A stretch of 34,554 nucleotides of DNA from Streptomyces calvus (GCF_006782915.1 NZ_VCNP01000059.1:1-34554); one strand, 5' to 3'. Counted from the stretch's first letter, positions 1 through 8,496 are shown. Translations and numbers: made by a program. Notes: a model not told the origin generated them from the sequence alone.

Positions 1-1671
1 CCGGGTCAGCGGCAGGTCCGCGGCGTGGTGGATGTCGACCGGGCGGCCGTCGACGAGGACCGCCTCCGGCGTCGTGGGCACCTGCACGGTCGGTACGGCC
101 GTGTTGGCGACCATGTCGCCGCGGGTCAGGCCCCGGCTGTCCCGCAGCGCCGTGTAGCGCACCCCCTTGGGCAGCGCGCCCGCGGCGGCCCGGTCGTCCA
201 GGCAGGCCTGGGAGACGAAGACCGTGGACAGCCGTCGCGGAGCCCCGCCGAGCCCTCCGAAGTAGGGCCTCATCCGCCGCGGCTGCGTCAGCCGGGTGGA
301 GCCCGAGCCCGAGCCCGACACCCCCCAGGCGACGAAGCCGGACTTGATCACCAGCTCCGGCTGCGCGCCGAACGTGGCGGGCCGCCACAGCACGACGTCG
401 GCGATACGGCCCGGACGCAGCGAACCGACGTCCGACGCCATGCCGTGCGCGATCGCCGGATTCAGGGTGATCTTGGCCAGGTAGCGCAGCACCCGCTCGT
501 TGTTGACGACGTCCGGCCCGGTCTGCCCGGCCAGCTGCGCCTGGACGTGGGCGAGCTGCCAGGTGCGGCGCGCCGTCTCCGCGATGCGGCCCATGCCCAT
601 GGAGTCGGAGTTGACGATGCTGATCGCGCCGAGGTCGTGCAGCGCGTTCTCGGCCGCGATGGCGTGCTCGCGCACCCGGCTCTGCGCGATCGACACATCG
701 CTCTCCACCCCGTGGTGGCCGCCGTGCACCGTCATCGTCATGGGCAGCAGCTCGGCGACGGTGGCCGGTGTCAGGGGCAGCGTCGGAGTCGTCGAGGAGG
801 TGAGCACGTGAGGCTGCGAGACGATCTCCAGCAGGTCGGGATGCCCGCCGCCGCCCTCCACGTGGTAGGCGTGCACGGTGCGCCCGCGGGTGGCCGAGAG
901 GGTGTCGGCCAGGTAGCCGGACTCGTTGAGCGTGTCGGTGTGCAGGGCCACGGGCAGGTCGGCCTGTTCCGCGACGCCCAGGCAGGTGTCCACGATGCGG
1001 GGCGTGGCCCCCCAGTCCTCGTGGATCTTGAAACCGCCGGATCCGGCGAGGACCGCGCGCTCCAGCAGCTCCTGCGAGGAGGAGGAGCCGCGGGCCAGGA
1101 ACGCCACGTTGACCGGGGCGTCGCGCCAGCCCTCGATGAGGCTGTGCAGGTTGTACGCGGGGTTCGCACCGACGTCCCACACGCCGCCGATCCCCATGCC
1201 GACCATGGTGGTGACACCGGCGGAGAGCGCCGCGGGCACCACCTCGGGGCTGGAGAGGTGGACGTGGGAGTCCACGACGCCGGCCGTGGCGAGCATCCCC
1301 TGCCCGTTGATCATCGCCGTGTGGGAGTCCACGACGAGTTCGACCCCGGCGTCGATCTCCGGGTTGCCGGCCCGGCCGACGCCGACGATCCGGCCGTCCT
1401 TGATGCCGATGTTGGTCTTGCGGACGCCGATGAGCGGGTCCAGGACGACCACGCCGAGGATCACCATGTCCAGCGCGCTCTCACGGGCCGCGCGGCCGGT
1501 CACCAGCAGTCCGTCGCGGGCGGTCTTGCCGCAGCCGCCGAGCAGCTCCTCACCGGGCTCGGTGTCGTCGCCGTCCACCCGCACCCACAGGTCGGTGTCG
1601 GCCAGCCGGACCCGGTCACCGGTGGTGGGGCCGTACAGGGACGCGTACACGCGCCGGGACATCCGGTTCAT
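1..1671 (-). CDS. ureC: Urease alpha subunit (catalytic), 3' end cut by window edge
   Basis: This is the catalytic subunit of nickel urease, which hydrolyses urea to ammonia and carbamate in the cytoplasm. The 557 visible codons run from ATG 1671 to the window edge and end in PLTR, so only a few C-terminal residues are missing. Nickel-site residues are present: His136 and His138 (SHVH), the carbamylated Lys215 (GFKIHEDW), His244 (LHTDTLNE) and His270 (HAYH). The flap histidine is His316, with Arg334 and Asp356 following. The flap cysteine of classical ureases (Cys319 in Klebsiella) is replaced by Val315. The start ATG overlaps the stop of the gamma-beta gene (ATGA), so the two are translationally coupled. 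A second ATG three codons in is an alternative start. Family identity is certain. No accessory genes (ureD, E, F, G) lie upstream; any downstream are outside the window. Confidence 0.96.
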   Translation of the reverse strand, partial: MNRMSRRVYASLYGPTTGDRVRLADTDLWVRVDGDDTEPGEELLGGCGKTARDGLLVTGRAARESALDMVILGVVVLDPLIGVRKTNIGIKDGRIVGVGRAGNPEIDAGVELVVDSHTAMINGQGMLATAGVVDSHVHLSSPEVVPAALSAGVTTMVGMGIGGVWDVGANPAYNLHSLIEGWRDAPVNVAFLARGSSSSQELLERAVLAGSGGFKIHEDWGATPRIVDTCLGVAEQADLPVALHTDTLNESGYLADTLSATRGRTVHAYHVEGGGGHPDLLEIVSQPHVLTSSTTPTLPLTPATVAELLPMTMTVHGGHHGVESDVSIAQSRVREHAIAAENALHDLGAISIVNSDSMGMGRIAETARRTWQLAHVQAQLAGQTGPDVVNNERVLRYLAKITLNPAIAHGMASDVGSLRPGRIADVVLWRPATFGAQPELVIKSGFVAWGVSGSGSGSTRLTQPRRMRPYFGGLGGAPRRLSTVFVSQACLDDRAAAGALPKGVRYTALRDSRGLTRGDMVANTAVPTVQVPTTPEAVLVDGRPVDIHHAADLPLTR

Positions 1672-2246
1672 CGGTCTGCTCCTCGTGCGACCACGGTGAC
1701 GGTGCGGGTCGAACCCGCCTCGAACTTCTGCGAGGTCCCGGCCGGGAGGTCCAGCCGGTGTCCGCGCGCCGCCTCGCGGTCGAAGTCCAGGGCGGTGTTC
1801 GCCTCCTCGAGCGGGAAGTGCGAGGAGACCCACACCGCGCGGGCGCCGTGGTTGGTGATCTGCAACTGCTTGCGCGGACGGCCGGGCGCCAGATCCGTCT
1901 CGCCGCCGGCGGCCAGTACGGCACCGGGGTCGTCCGGCCCGGCCGGCCCGAACGGTTCGGCGACGTGGACCAGCGTGGAACCGTGCGGGAAGAGCGCCTC
2001 CACCTGGAGGCTCGGCACTGTCCCGGCGACTCCGGGCAGCAGCCGGTCACGGGTCACGACCTGCCGGGCCCGCTCCACCACGGTCTCCAGCGGCACACCG
2101 TCCCAGGCCATCTCGAGGACCTCGTCGCACACCAGGGCGACCGCCTCGGTCGCACCGAGCCGGGCGCCGCGGGCGAGCCGCCGCCGGGCGAGTTCGGCGG
2201 CCGAGAACAGCGTGAGCCGTTCGTGCTCGCGTGGAGTCAGATGCAT
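1668..2246 (-). CDS. ureAB: Fused urease gamma-beta subunit
   Basis: This 192-aa protein joins the small urease subunits in one chain. The gamma domain fills about residues 1-100 (MHLTPREHERLTLF through the RARQVVTRDRLLPGV region). The beta domain fills about residues 105-190 and contains ITNHGARAVWVSSHF and the C-terminal TVTVVARGADR. These subunits scaffold the UreC active site. The ATG at 2246 is preceded by GAGGGG at a good distance, while the longer reading upstream lacks homology, so the start is well supported. The stop overlaps the ureC start by 4 bp. Gamma-beta fusions occur in several bacterial groups, and Streptomyces genomes often have such a locus besides a separate-subunit one. 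The divergent PucR-type gene next door suggests nitrogen or purine-catabolite control. Confidence 0.94.
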   Translation of the reverse strand: MHLTPREHERLTLFSAAELARRRLARGARLGATEAVALVCDEVLEMAWDGVPLETVVERARQVVTRDRLLPGVAGTVPSLQVEALFPHGSTLVHVAEPFGPAGPDDPGAVLAAGGETDLAPGRPRKQLQITNHGARAVWVSSHFPLEEANTALDFDREAARGHRLDLPAGTSQKFEAGSTRTVTVVARGADR

Positions 2247-2364
2247 GGGAATTCCCCTCATGATCGTGCGCGGCGCGGTGGCCGCGCGGTGGGGCACGCA
2301 CAGCACAATGCCCTGGAAGGAGTGCGTGAACAATGCTGAAACGCTCCGCCCTGAGGCAGCGATA

Positions 2365-2374
2365 ATGTGCACAT
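2365..2374. promoter_or_regulatory. 10-bp palindrome over the start of the PucR-type gene
   Basis: ATGTGCACAT is a perfect palindrome that spans the GTG start codon of the regulator, within the 120-bp divergent intergenic region facing the urease operon. It could be an autoregulatory operator. The length is short enough that chance is possible. Confidence 0.25.
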
Positions 2375-3590
2375 GCACAACTCACCGGATCTCGACGCCC
2401 GCGCGGCCGTCCCCGCTCCCGGGCCCGTCGGCGACGGCAGCGCGCCGTTCCCTGCCGAGCTGCGCACGCTGGTGCGTGACTGCCTGGACGACCTGGACGA
2501 GCTGGTCGGCCGGTACGTCCCGGAGGTCGCCGCGCTCGGCGACTACGAGGACACGGTGTCGTCCGAGGACCTGCGGGACACCGCCCGTGCCTGTTTCGAA
2601 CTGCTGCTGCGTCTCATCGGCGACCTGCCGGTGCCCGAGGACCTGCGCGCCGTGCCGGAACGCCTCGGCCGCCGCCGCGCCCACCAGGGCGTGCCGCTGG
2701 AGCGGCTGCTCCAGGCCGTGCGCATGGACTTCCGCGTGCTGTGGACCGCGTTCCTGGAACGCACCCGCCCCGAGGACCTGCCGCAGCTGACGCGCGGCGC
2801 GGTGCGGGTGTGGGAGGCCGTGGAGTTCCACACCGTCCACGTGCACGCCGCCTACCTGGACGAGGTCGCCGTGCTGGCCCGGGAACGGGAACGCGAGCGG
2901 ACCGCGATCATGGGCAGGCTGCTGTCCTCCGACGGCCGCGACCAGCAGCTCCTCGCCCAGGCGGCCACCCTGCTCCAGGTCAACGCCCAGTCGGACTTCG
3001 TGGTGGCGGTGGCGCCGCCGGAGTCGCAGCAGGAACTGCGCCGGGCCGTCGCGGCACGGCTGACCGGCCAGTCCTGGCACCTCCAGCAGCACAACGGCAT
3101 GCTGGTCCTCGTGGCCAGGCTGCCGCAGGGGGCGGACGCTCCGCCGCCCGGCTGGCTGGACGGCGTGGCGTGCGCGCTGGGCCCGGTCGCCCACGGACTG
3201 GCCCGCGTCCCCGACACGGCCCGCGTGACCGAGGCGATCGCCGTGACCATGGACGGTGCGACGGCACCCGGCCCGGTGACCCTGGTCGAGGCGTGGATGC
3301 CGGTGGCGGCGGCACGGCTGGGACCGATCGCCGGGATGCTGGCCGACGCGGTGCTGACCGGCCTGGACCGGCTGCCCCCGCACGAGCGGCAACGCCTGGT
3401 GGACACCGTGGTGGCGTACTGCGCTTCCGGCTCGGTCGCCGCGGTGACCCGCGAGCTGTACTGCCACCGCAACACGGTGCTCAACCGCCTGAGCCGGTTC
3501 ACCGAGCTGACCGGCCTGCATCCCACCAGGCCGACGGAGGCGGCCGCCGTCCTGTTCGCCCTGCAGTGCGACCGGAGCCGGAGCAGCTGA
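2367..3590 (+). CDS. PucR-family transcriptional regulator
   Basis: This 407-aa protein has the layout of PucR/CdaR-type regulators: a long helical N-terminal sensing region, a central GGDEF-like degenerate region (about 190-310) and a C-terminal helix-turn-helix (about 345-400). The helix-turn-helix contains ASGSVAAVTRELYCHRNTV followed by LNRLSRFTELTGL, the PucR signature. PucR of Bacillus controls purine catabolism, which ends in urea and ammonia. The divergent position next to the urease genes therefore fits a role in controlling them, though that is inference. The start is GTG 2367, 10 nt after TGAGG. ATG 2373 is possible but is farther from that site. An 11-bp-stem hairpin follows in the gap before the convergent permease. 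Confidence 0.9.
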   Translation: MHMHNSPDLDARAAVPAPGPVGDGSAPFPAELRTLVRDCLDDLDELVGRYVPEVAALGDYEDTVSSEDLRDTARACFELLLRLIGDLPVPEDLRAVPERLGRRRAHQGVPLERLLQAVRMDFRVLWTAFLERTRPEDLPQLTRGAVRVWEAVEFHTVHVHAAYLDEVAVLARERERERTAIMGRLLSSDGRDQQLLAQAATLLQVNAQSDFVVAVAPPESQQELRRAVAARLTGQSWHLQQHNGMLVLVARLPQGADAPPPGWLDGVACALGPVAHGLARVPDTARVTEAIAVTMDGATAPGPVTLVEAWMPVAAARLGPIAGMLADAVLTGLDRLPPHERQRLVDTVVAYCASGSVAAVTRELYCHRNTVLNRLSRFTELTGLHPTRPTEAAAVLFALQCDRSRSS

Positions 3591-3711
3591 CACGGATGAG
3601 GCGGGCCCCGTCCCGTCGACCGGTTACGCGTCGGTGCCCGTCACCGGTCTGCTGCCCGGGAGCTGCGTACGTCCGACCACCGGCCCGACGCCACTCGGCG
3701 GAAGGGCTGAC

Positions 3712-3737
3712 GGCGCCGCTCCCTAAGGAGCCGCGCC
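3712..3737. terminator. Hairpin between convergent genes
   Basis: GGCGCCGCTCC and GGAGCCGCGCC form an 11-bp stem with one mismatch around the loop CTAA. It lies between the stops of the PucR-type gene (3590, plus) and the permease (3744, minus) and could serve both. There is no U tract, as is usual in high-GC actinobacteria. Confidence 0.5.
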
Positions 3738-3743
3738 GGGACC

Positions 3744-5162
3744 CTACCGGCGTCCGTCCGCCGGGAGCTGCGCCCGCCGCCCGCGGCCGGCCATCACCGC
3801 GTACACCAGCACACCGGCGAACAGGAACAGCACACCCTGGTAGACGGCCGCGTATCCGGCGCCCGCGACCAGCCACAGCGAGAACCCGCCCGCGACCGAC
3901 GCGACCACGGTGTCGCGCACCAGCCGCACCCGGTCGACCCGGTCGCGGCGCCCGGAGACCAGGTCGAACAACTGCGCGGCGGTGGCCAGCAGATACGGCA
4001 CGGTCGCGGTGAACGTGGTGACGAGCACCAGCACCTCGAACACCTTCGCCGAGCCCGAGGCGTAGTTGTACACGGTGAGCAGCGAGGCGAGGACGACGGT
4101 GACACCGACGCCGAACGTCGGCACTCCGCGCCGCCTGCGCGTGAACGCGGCCGGGAACAGTCCGTCCTTCGCCGCCGCGTACGGGGTCTGGGCGCTGAGC
4201 AGCGTCCAGCCGTTGAGGCAGCCGGTCATCGACACGAGCGCGGCGAGCGCCACGGCCCAGCCGCCCCAGGACCCGCCGAACATGGCGTCGACGGCGTCCG
4301 AGAACGGCGCGGTGGAGTCGACCAGGCGGTCGTGGGCGACCGTTCCGAAGACGGACAGCGTGCCCAGCAGGTAGACCAGCGCCGCACCTGCGGTGCCGAT
4401 GACGGTGGCGCGTCCCACCGTGCGCCGGGGGTCCTTGACCTCGCCGGCGCTGACGGCGGCGGACTCCACACCGAGGTAGGAGAAGAGCAGGATCGCGGCC
4501 GAGGCGGAGACCGCGCCGATGGCACTGCCGCCGCCGGCGTTGAAGGGGCCGAGGTTGTCCGGGTCGAAGAAGAACAGCCCGCCGACCGCGACGAGCAGCA
4601 GCGGTGCGAACTTCAGCACGGTGGACACCAGCTGCACGGCTCCCACGTAGCGGCTGCCGGCGAAGTTGGCGAGCGCGGGCAGCCACTGCAGGACGAGGGC
4701 GGCCAGGCAGGCGGTCCAGCGGTGGTCGTTCACCGGGATCAGCACGTCGAGGTAGCCGACGGCGGCGACGGCGAGCGCCGCGTTGGACACCCAGGTGGTG
4801 ATCCAGTACGCCCAGGCGGCGAGGAAGCCCGCGAAGTCGCCGAACGCCTCGCGGGCGTAGACGTACGGTCCGCCGGTGCGCGGGTCCCGCTCGGCGAGCC
4901 GGCCGAAGACCAGCGCGAGGGCGACGGCGCCGACGGTCAGGACGCCGAAGGCGAGCAGACTGACCGTGCCGTACGGGGCGACGGAGGCCGGAAGCAGGAA
5001 GATGCCGCCGCCGATGATGTTGCCCATGACCAGGGCGGTGGCGACGGGCAGCCCGAAACGGCGGGCGTGCCGGCCCGAAGTGCCGCCGGCGGGGCGGTCG
5101 GGGGCCGCGGGGGTCTCCTGCGGGGCCGGAGCCGACGGAGGGACGGTTCCGGTGTCGTGCAT
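3744..5162 (-). CDS. APC-superfamily amino acid permease/antiporter
   Basis: This 472-aa inner-membrane protein has about 12 transmembrane segments after a proline-rich cytoplasmic N-terminus of some 35 residues. The first helix carries the substrate-binding glycine motif GNIIGGGIFLLP (about 47-58). That motif and the general sequence resemble the basic amino acid/polyamine antiporter branch (AdiC/ArcD/PotE-like) of the APC superfamily, but the substrate cannot be fixed from sequence. The start at ATG 5162 is chosen because AGAGAGGCG precedes it. The longer open frame upstream has no membrane character and runs into intergenic sequence. It is transcribed alone, facing away from the GH43 gene and converging on the PucR-type gene. 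Nitrogen-related cargo would suit the urease neighbourhood, but this is speculative. Confidence 0.88.
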   Translation of the reverse strand: MHDTGTVPPSAPAPQETPAAPDRPAGGTSGRHARRFGLPVATALVMGNIIGGGIFLLPASVAPYGTVSLLAFGVLTVGAVALALVFGRLAERDPRTGGPYVYAREAFGDFAGFLAAWAYWITTWVSNAALAVAAVGYLDVLIPVNDHRWTACLAALVLQWLPALANFAGSRYVGAVQLVSTVLKFAPLLLVAVGGLFFFDPDNLGPFNAGGGSAIGAVSASAAILLFSYLGVESAAVSAGEVKDPRRTVGRATVIGTAGAALVYLLGTLSVFGTVAHDRLVDSTAPFSDAVDAMFGGSWGGWAVALAALVSMTGCLNGWTLLSAQTPYAAAKDGLFPAAFTRRRRGVPTFGVGVTVVLASLLTVYNYASGSAKVFEVLVLVTTFTATVPYLLATAAQLFDLVSGRRDRVDRVRLVRDTVVASVAGGFSLWLVAGAGYAAVYQGVLFLFAGVLVYAVMAGRGRRAQLPADGRR

Positions 5163-5476
5163 GGGGTGGTGCGCCTCTCTTCGAACTGCTGCCCGGGATC
5201 GCCGGGACGGCGCCCATGGTCGGGTACGGCCCGGGGCCCTTCCAAATCGCACGTATTTGTCCTGCGTGAACCCCTGCCGCACGGTAAAAGGTGCGCCGTC
5301 GCGGGCCCTCGGCCGCGAATTGTCCGGGATTCCCGCGGTGCCTCGTCGTCCCGCCCGCCGGTGCCCTGCGTCCCGTCCGCCCCACCCTCCGTGGCGGTCC
5401 CGGAGGAGTCCGCCTCCGGCGAGCGGAACGGTGACAGCCGACACGTGCGCCCCAACTCTTCGCGCGGTCCCGCGTA
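5163..5476. other. Divergent intergenic region, permease side
   Basis: This stretch separates the permease start from the GH43 promoter. It should hold the permease promoter on the minus strand, but no convincing -35/-10 pair was seen. One AT-rich interrupted palindrome, CAAAT-N7-ATTTG, sits near 5240-5260 and stands out from the GC-rich background. No coding sequence is supported here. Confidence 0.4.
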
Positions 5477-5505
5477 TTGACGTCGGAATGCGGGGTGTCT
5501 ACTGT
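5477..5505 (+). promoter_or_regulatory. Sigma70-like (HrdB-type) promoter of the GH43 gene
   Basis: TTGACG at 5477-5482 and TACTGT at 5500-5505 are separated by 17 bp, the optimal spacing for the housekeeping sigma factor. Transcription would begin near 5512, about 90 nt before the GTG start of the secreted enzyme. Confidence 0.7.
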
Positions 5506-5517
5506 GACGCCGCATCG

Positions 5518-5531
5518 TTACATCGATGTAA
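5518..5531. promoter_or_regulatory. LacI-family type operator
   Basis: TTACATCGATGTAA is a perfect 14-bp palindrome with a central CG, the form bound by LacI/GalR-family repressors of sugar use. It lies a few bases downstream of the predicted transcription start of the GH43 gene, where a bound repressor would block initiation. No LacI-family gene is in the window, so the repressor would act from elsewhere. Confidence 0.72.
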
Positions 5532-5600
5532 ACGCTGCACGGTCCCCGCCCCGAACGTGGCCTTCCGGCCGAGATCCACTCCCGGAAAGGACCCCCTCCT

Positions 5601-7073
5601 GTGTCTCCGAGACCCCGCCCGCGCCTCCTCCTGCTCGCCGCCGCCCTGCTCGGCCTGGTCCTGGGCCTGCTGCCGACGGCCACCGTCCCGGCCGCCGCCG
5701 CTTCGCCCGCGGCCGCGCAGCCACGGGCCGCCGCCGCTGCGGCCGGCACGTTCCGCAACCCGCTCAACACCGGCCCCGACCCGTTCATGACGCACTGGAA
5801 CGGCGCCTACTACCTCACCACCACCCAGGGCGACAGCATCAAGATGTGGCGCTCTCCGTCCCTGGGCACTCTGCTGACGGCCGATCCCGTCACCGTCTGG
5901 ACGGACACCGACCCGTCCCGCAACCGCAACATGTGGGCCCCGGAGTTCTACCGCTTCGGTGACCGCTGGTACCTGTACTACACGGCCGACGACGGCATCG
6001 ACGAGCACCACCGCCTGTACGTCCTGGAGTCGGAGCGCGACGACCCGGCCGGCCCCTACCACTTCAAGGCGAAGCTCACCCCGCCCAACCACGCCGACGA
6101 CTTCGCCATCGACGCGGGCGTCCTCCAGCTCGGCGGGCGTCTCTACCTCGCCTACAGCGGCATCAACCAGTACCAGCACAACGGGCTCAACATCGCCCCG
6201 ATGTCCAATCCGTACACCGTTTCGGGCAACGCCGTCGCGCTCGACGCGGCCGGCGGCTGCCCCGAGGTGCGGGAAGGACCGGAGTTCCTGTACCGCAACG
6301 GGCGGGTGTGGATGACGTATTCGGCCTGCGACACCGGCAAGCCGGACTACCAGGTGTGGATGATGTCGATGCCGCTGACCGCCGACCCGCTCGTGCCGGG
6401 CAACTGGCAGCAGCACCAGGGCGCGGTGTTCTCCCGGGCCGACGACCGGGGCGTGTTCGGGCCGGGCCACCACGCCTTCTTCCGCTCTCCCGACGGCACC
6501 GAGGACTGGATCGTCCACCACGCCAAGACGACGTCCCAGTACACGTACTCCGACCGCACGACGCGGGCGCAGAAGTTCACCTGGCGGGCCGACGGCAGCC
6601 CCGACTTCGGCCGTCCGCTCGCGATGGGAGCCACCCAGGACCTCCCCTCGGGCGATCCCGGCTCGGGCAACTACTGGATCAACGACGACGGCCGCTCCAG
6701 CGGCCCCGGCGGTGTCACCTACACCGGCTCCTGGAACTCGGGCACCGGCTGCGCCACCCAGTGCTTCTGGAGCGACGACCACTGGAGCGACCGCGCCGGG
6801 GCCACCGCCACCTTCTCCTTCACCGGCACCCGCATCGTCCTGCTCTCCGTGAAGGACACCGGCAACGGCTACGCGGCCGTCAGCGTCGACGGCGGGCCCG
6901 AACAGCGGGTGGACTTCCACGGGCCGATCCGCGTCGGCGAGGCGGTGCAGTACGTCAGCCCACGCCTCCCGTACGGCCGGCACACCCTCCGCGTCCGGGT
7001 CACGGGTGAGCACAACTCGCAGTCCCGGGCGTCCTTCGTGAGCGTGGACCGCGCCGAGGTGTACATGAACTGA
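5601..7073 (+). CDS. Secreted glycoside hydrolase family 43 enzyme
   Basis: This 490-aa protein has an arginine-rich n-region, a hydrophobic core (LLLLAAALLGLVLGLL) and an Ala-rich cleavage region near residue 47, so it is exported. The GH43 five-blade propeller spans about residues 50-350. The three expected acidic residues are visible: Asp60 in NTGPDPF (general base), Asp171 in AIDAGV (pKa modulator) and Glu225 in REGPEF (general acid). The motif MWAPEFYRFGDRWYLYYTA is also typical. GH43 enzymes act mostly on arabinan or arabinoxylan side chains, and the exact linkage is not readable here. The last 130 residues form a separate beta-rich domain, likely carbohydrate binding, with a Cys pair (GCATQC). 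GTG 5601 follows GGAAAGG by 10 nt. A strong promoter and a LacI-type operator precede it, and a strong hairpin follows it. Confidence 0.9.
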   Translation: MSPRPRPRLLLLAAALLGLVLGLLPTATVPAAAASPAAAQPRAAAAAAGTFRNPLNTGPDPFMTHWNGAYYLTTTQGDSIKMWRSPSLGTLLTADPVTVWTDTDPSRNRNMWAPEFYRFGDRWYLYYTADDGIDEHHRLYVLESERDDPAGPYHFKAKLTPPNHADDFAIDAGVLQLGGRLYLAYSGINQYQHNGLNIAPMSNPYTVSGNAVALDAAGGCPEVREGPEFLYRNGRVWMTYSACDTGKPDYQVWMMSMPLTADPLVPGNWQQHQGAVFSRADDRGVFGPGHHAFFRSPDGTEDWIVHHAKTTSQYTYSDRTTRAQKFTWRADGSPDFGRPLAMGATQDLPSGDPGSGNYWINDDGRSSGPGGVTYTGSWNSGTGCATQCFWSDDHWSDRAGATATFSFTGTRIVLLSVKDTGNGYAAVSVDGGPEQRVDFHGPIRVGEAVQYVSPRLPYGRHTLRVRVTGEHNSQSRASFVSVDRAEVYMN

Positions 7074-7079
7074 GACCGG

Positions 7080-7122
7080 CCCGCCGGCCGTCGGTGACGC
7101 CGATGCACCGACGGCCGACGGG
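7080..7122 (+). terminator. Strong hairpin after the GH43 gene
   Basis: Arms at 7085-7096 and 7106-7117 pair perfectly over 12 bp (CGGCCGTCGGTG with its complement) around a 9-nt loop. After one mismatch the pairing continues outward to 7080 and 7122. It begins a few bases after the GH43 stop. Confidence 0.75.
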
Positions 7123-7210
7123 CCTTCGTCGCTCCCCGCCCGCACCGCCCGCACCGGCGCGTCACGCACCCGGACGCCCTGCACCGCCGGACGCTCCACT
7201 GAGGCCGCGT

Positions 7211-8116
7211 CTACTCCGGCGGCGTAGGAGTGTCGTGCGTGTGGTACATCGCCTGGATGTCCAGCTCCAACTGGACGGTGGGGCCGACCACCGCGATGCC
7301 GCGGGCCAGCATGGAACGCCAGTTGAGGGTGAAGTCCTCGCGGTGCAGCTCCGTCTTCGCCAGCGCCGCGCAGCGCAGCTCCTGGTCGTAGCCGCCGTTC
7401 ACGGTACCGAGGTAGGTGGTGTCGAGGCCCACCGAACGGCTGGTGCCGTGCATGGTGAGGGTGCCGTGCAGCGTCCACTTGGCACCGCCGTGGTAGGCGA
7501 AACGGGTGCTGGTGAAGTCGATGTGCGGGTAGCGCTCGACGTCGAGGAAGTCCGCGGACCGCAGATGGTTGTCACGGGTCTTGTTGCCCGTGGTGATGCT
7601 GGACGCGTCGATGCGCACGCTCACCTGCGACTCGGTCATGTCCGGCGCCACGCGTATCGCGCCCTGGAAGCGCGTGAAACGGCCGTGGACGTGCGCCATG
7701 CCGACGTGCTTGGCGATGAAACGGATCGCGGTGTGCGGCGGATCGAACAACCAGGTACCGGCGGGCGGCAGTTCCAGCTGACGTGCGGGCACCAGCATCA
7801 TGCGCGCCCGGGGACGCGCCACCCCCGGGGCGATGTCGACGGTCTCGCGGGCGGGGTTCAGCCCTTCGGCCGAGGCCATCACGCTGTACGAGCCCGGCGG
7901 CAGCGCCGCCATGAACAGTCCGTACGGGTCCGTGGTTCCCCGCACCGTGACGCGGTGACTGTCCCGTTCGGTCACCGTGACCTCGGCGCCACCGATCGGC
8001 TGCTCCATGCTGTCGACGACCTCGCACCCGAACCCGCCAGCGCCGGGCGGCAGGAGGGCCGACAGTTCATGCGCGCCGCCGGAAGAGCGCCGGCGTCGCA
8101 GCAGTCCGAGGACCAT
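7211..8116 (-). CDS. YceI-family protein with N-terminal carboxypeptidase-regulatory-like domain
   Basis: This 301-aa protein has two parts. Residues about 28-110 form a beta-sandwich of the carboxypeptidase-regulatory/Cna-B type, with VVDSMEQPIGGAEVTVTE and PPGSYSVMASAEGL. Residues about 118-298 form a YceI lipocalin-like barrel that starts with GTWLFDPPHTAIRFIAKHVG and includes SSITTGNKTRDNHLRSADF and the HREDFTLNW motif. YceI barrels bind long isoprenoid or fatty-acyl lipids. No signal peptide is visible: the N-terminus is MVLGLLRRRRSSGG. A cytoplasmic or non-classically placed protein is therefore expected, unlike the periplasmic E. coli YceI. ATG 8116 is preceded by AAAGGTGACG. The fused regulatory-like domain is seen in actinobacterial relatives. 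Function beyond lipid binding is unknown. Confidence 0.9.
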   Translation of the reverse strand: MVLGLLRRRRSSGGAHELSALLPPGAGGFGCEVVDSMEQPIGGAEVTVTERDSHRVTVRGTTDPYGLFMAALPPGSYSVMASAEGLNPARETVDIAPGVARPRARMMLVPARQLELPPAGTWLFDPPHTAIRFIAKHVGMAHVHGRFTRFQGAIRVAPDMTESQVSVRIDASSITTGNKTRDNHLRSADFLDVERYPHIDFTSTRFAYHGGAKWTLHGTLTMHGTSRSVGLDTTYLGTVNGGYDQELRCAALAKTELHREDFTLNWRSMLARGIAVVGPTVQLELDIQAMYHTHDTPTPPE

Positions 8117-8496
8117 GATTCGTCACCTTTCTGGTACGGGTCGCTGGTGCGTCACCCGCACGATGAACGCGTTCGCGGTTGCCAAGCACCCCTCGGCCGT
8201 CTGGCGGAACGCGTCCGAGGGGTGCCTCAGGCAAGATCATAAAGCCGCCGCCCGGGCGCGGTCCGGCCCGGGGCCCCGCCGAGAAAGGCCCGGATTGAGC
8301 GATAACGCCTCCATGTGTCCCCAACTGACGCCACGCGAACCGGACGCCCGCCGCCCTCCTTTGCGTCACTGCACCGGCAAAGCCCCGAAGACCTGACGCA
8401 ACGTTCACAGTCTCCCCGCACTTTCGGGGCATCCGGACGGCAGGCCCGCACGCTCCCGGCCGCCACGTCGCACGCCCGGCAACCGCCGCAGGCGGC
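8117..8496. other. 380-bp intergenic region with two inverted repeats
   Basis: No gene is supported here. The region lies between two minus-strand genes and holds the long 5' side of the YceI gene. A perfect 11-bp inverted repeat lies at 8186-8225. A perfect 8-bp pair, TTGCGTCA (8361-8368) and TGACGCAA (8394-8401), lies further upstream. A TATGAT hexamer reads on the minus strand at 8236-8241 and is a possible -10, but no good -35 partner was found. The hydrolase stop is followed by a short CCGCC-TGC-GGCGG hairpin. Confidence 0.45.
8186..8225. promoter_or_regulatory. Perfect 11-bp inverted repeat upstream of the YceI gene
   Basis: GCACCCCTCGG (8186-8196) and CCGAGGGGTGC (8215-8225) are perfect complements separated by 18 bp, ending about 70 bp before the YceI start. 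It could be a leader structure or operator for that gene, or a terminator for the hydrolase gene transcribed towards it. Confidence 0.4.

Noticed and set aside
1700..1730. GGTCGAACCCG stretch resembling a tRNA T-arm
   Set aside because: It lies inside the beta part of the urease fusion and has no matching acceptor or anticodon stem around it.
25..2790. Very long plus-strand open frame opposite the urease genes
   Set aside because: It is a high-GC shadow of ureC and ureAB; the translation is arginine- and histidine-rich with no family resemblance, while the minus strand encodes clear urease subunits.
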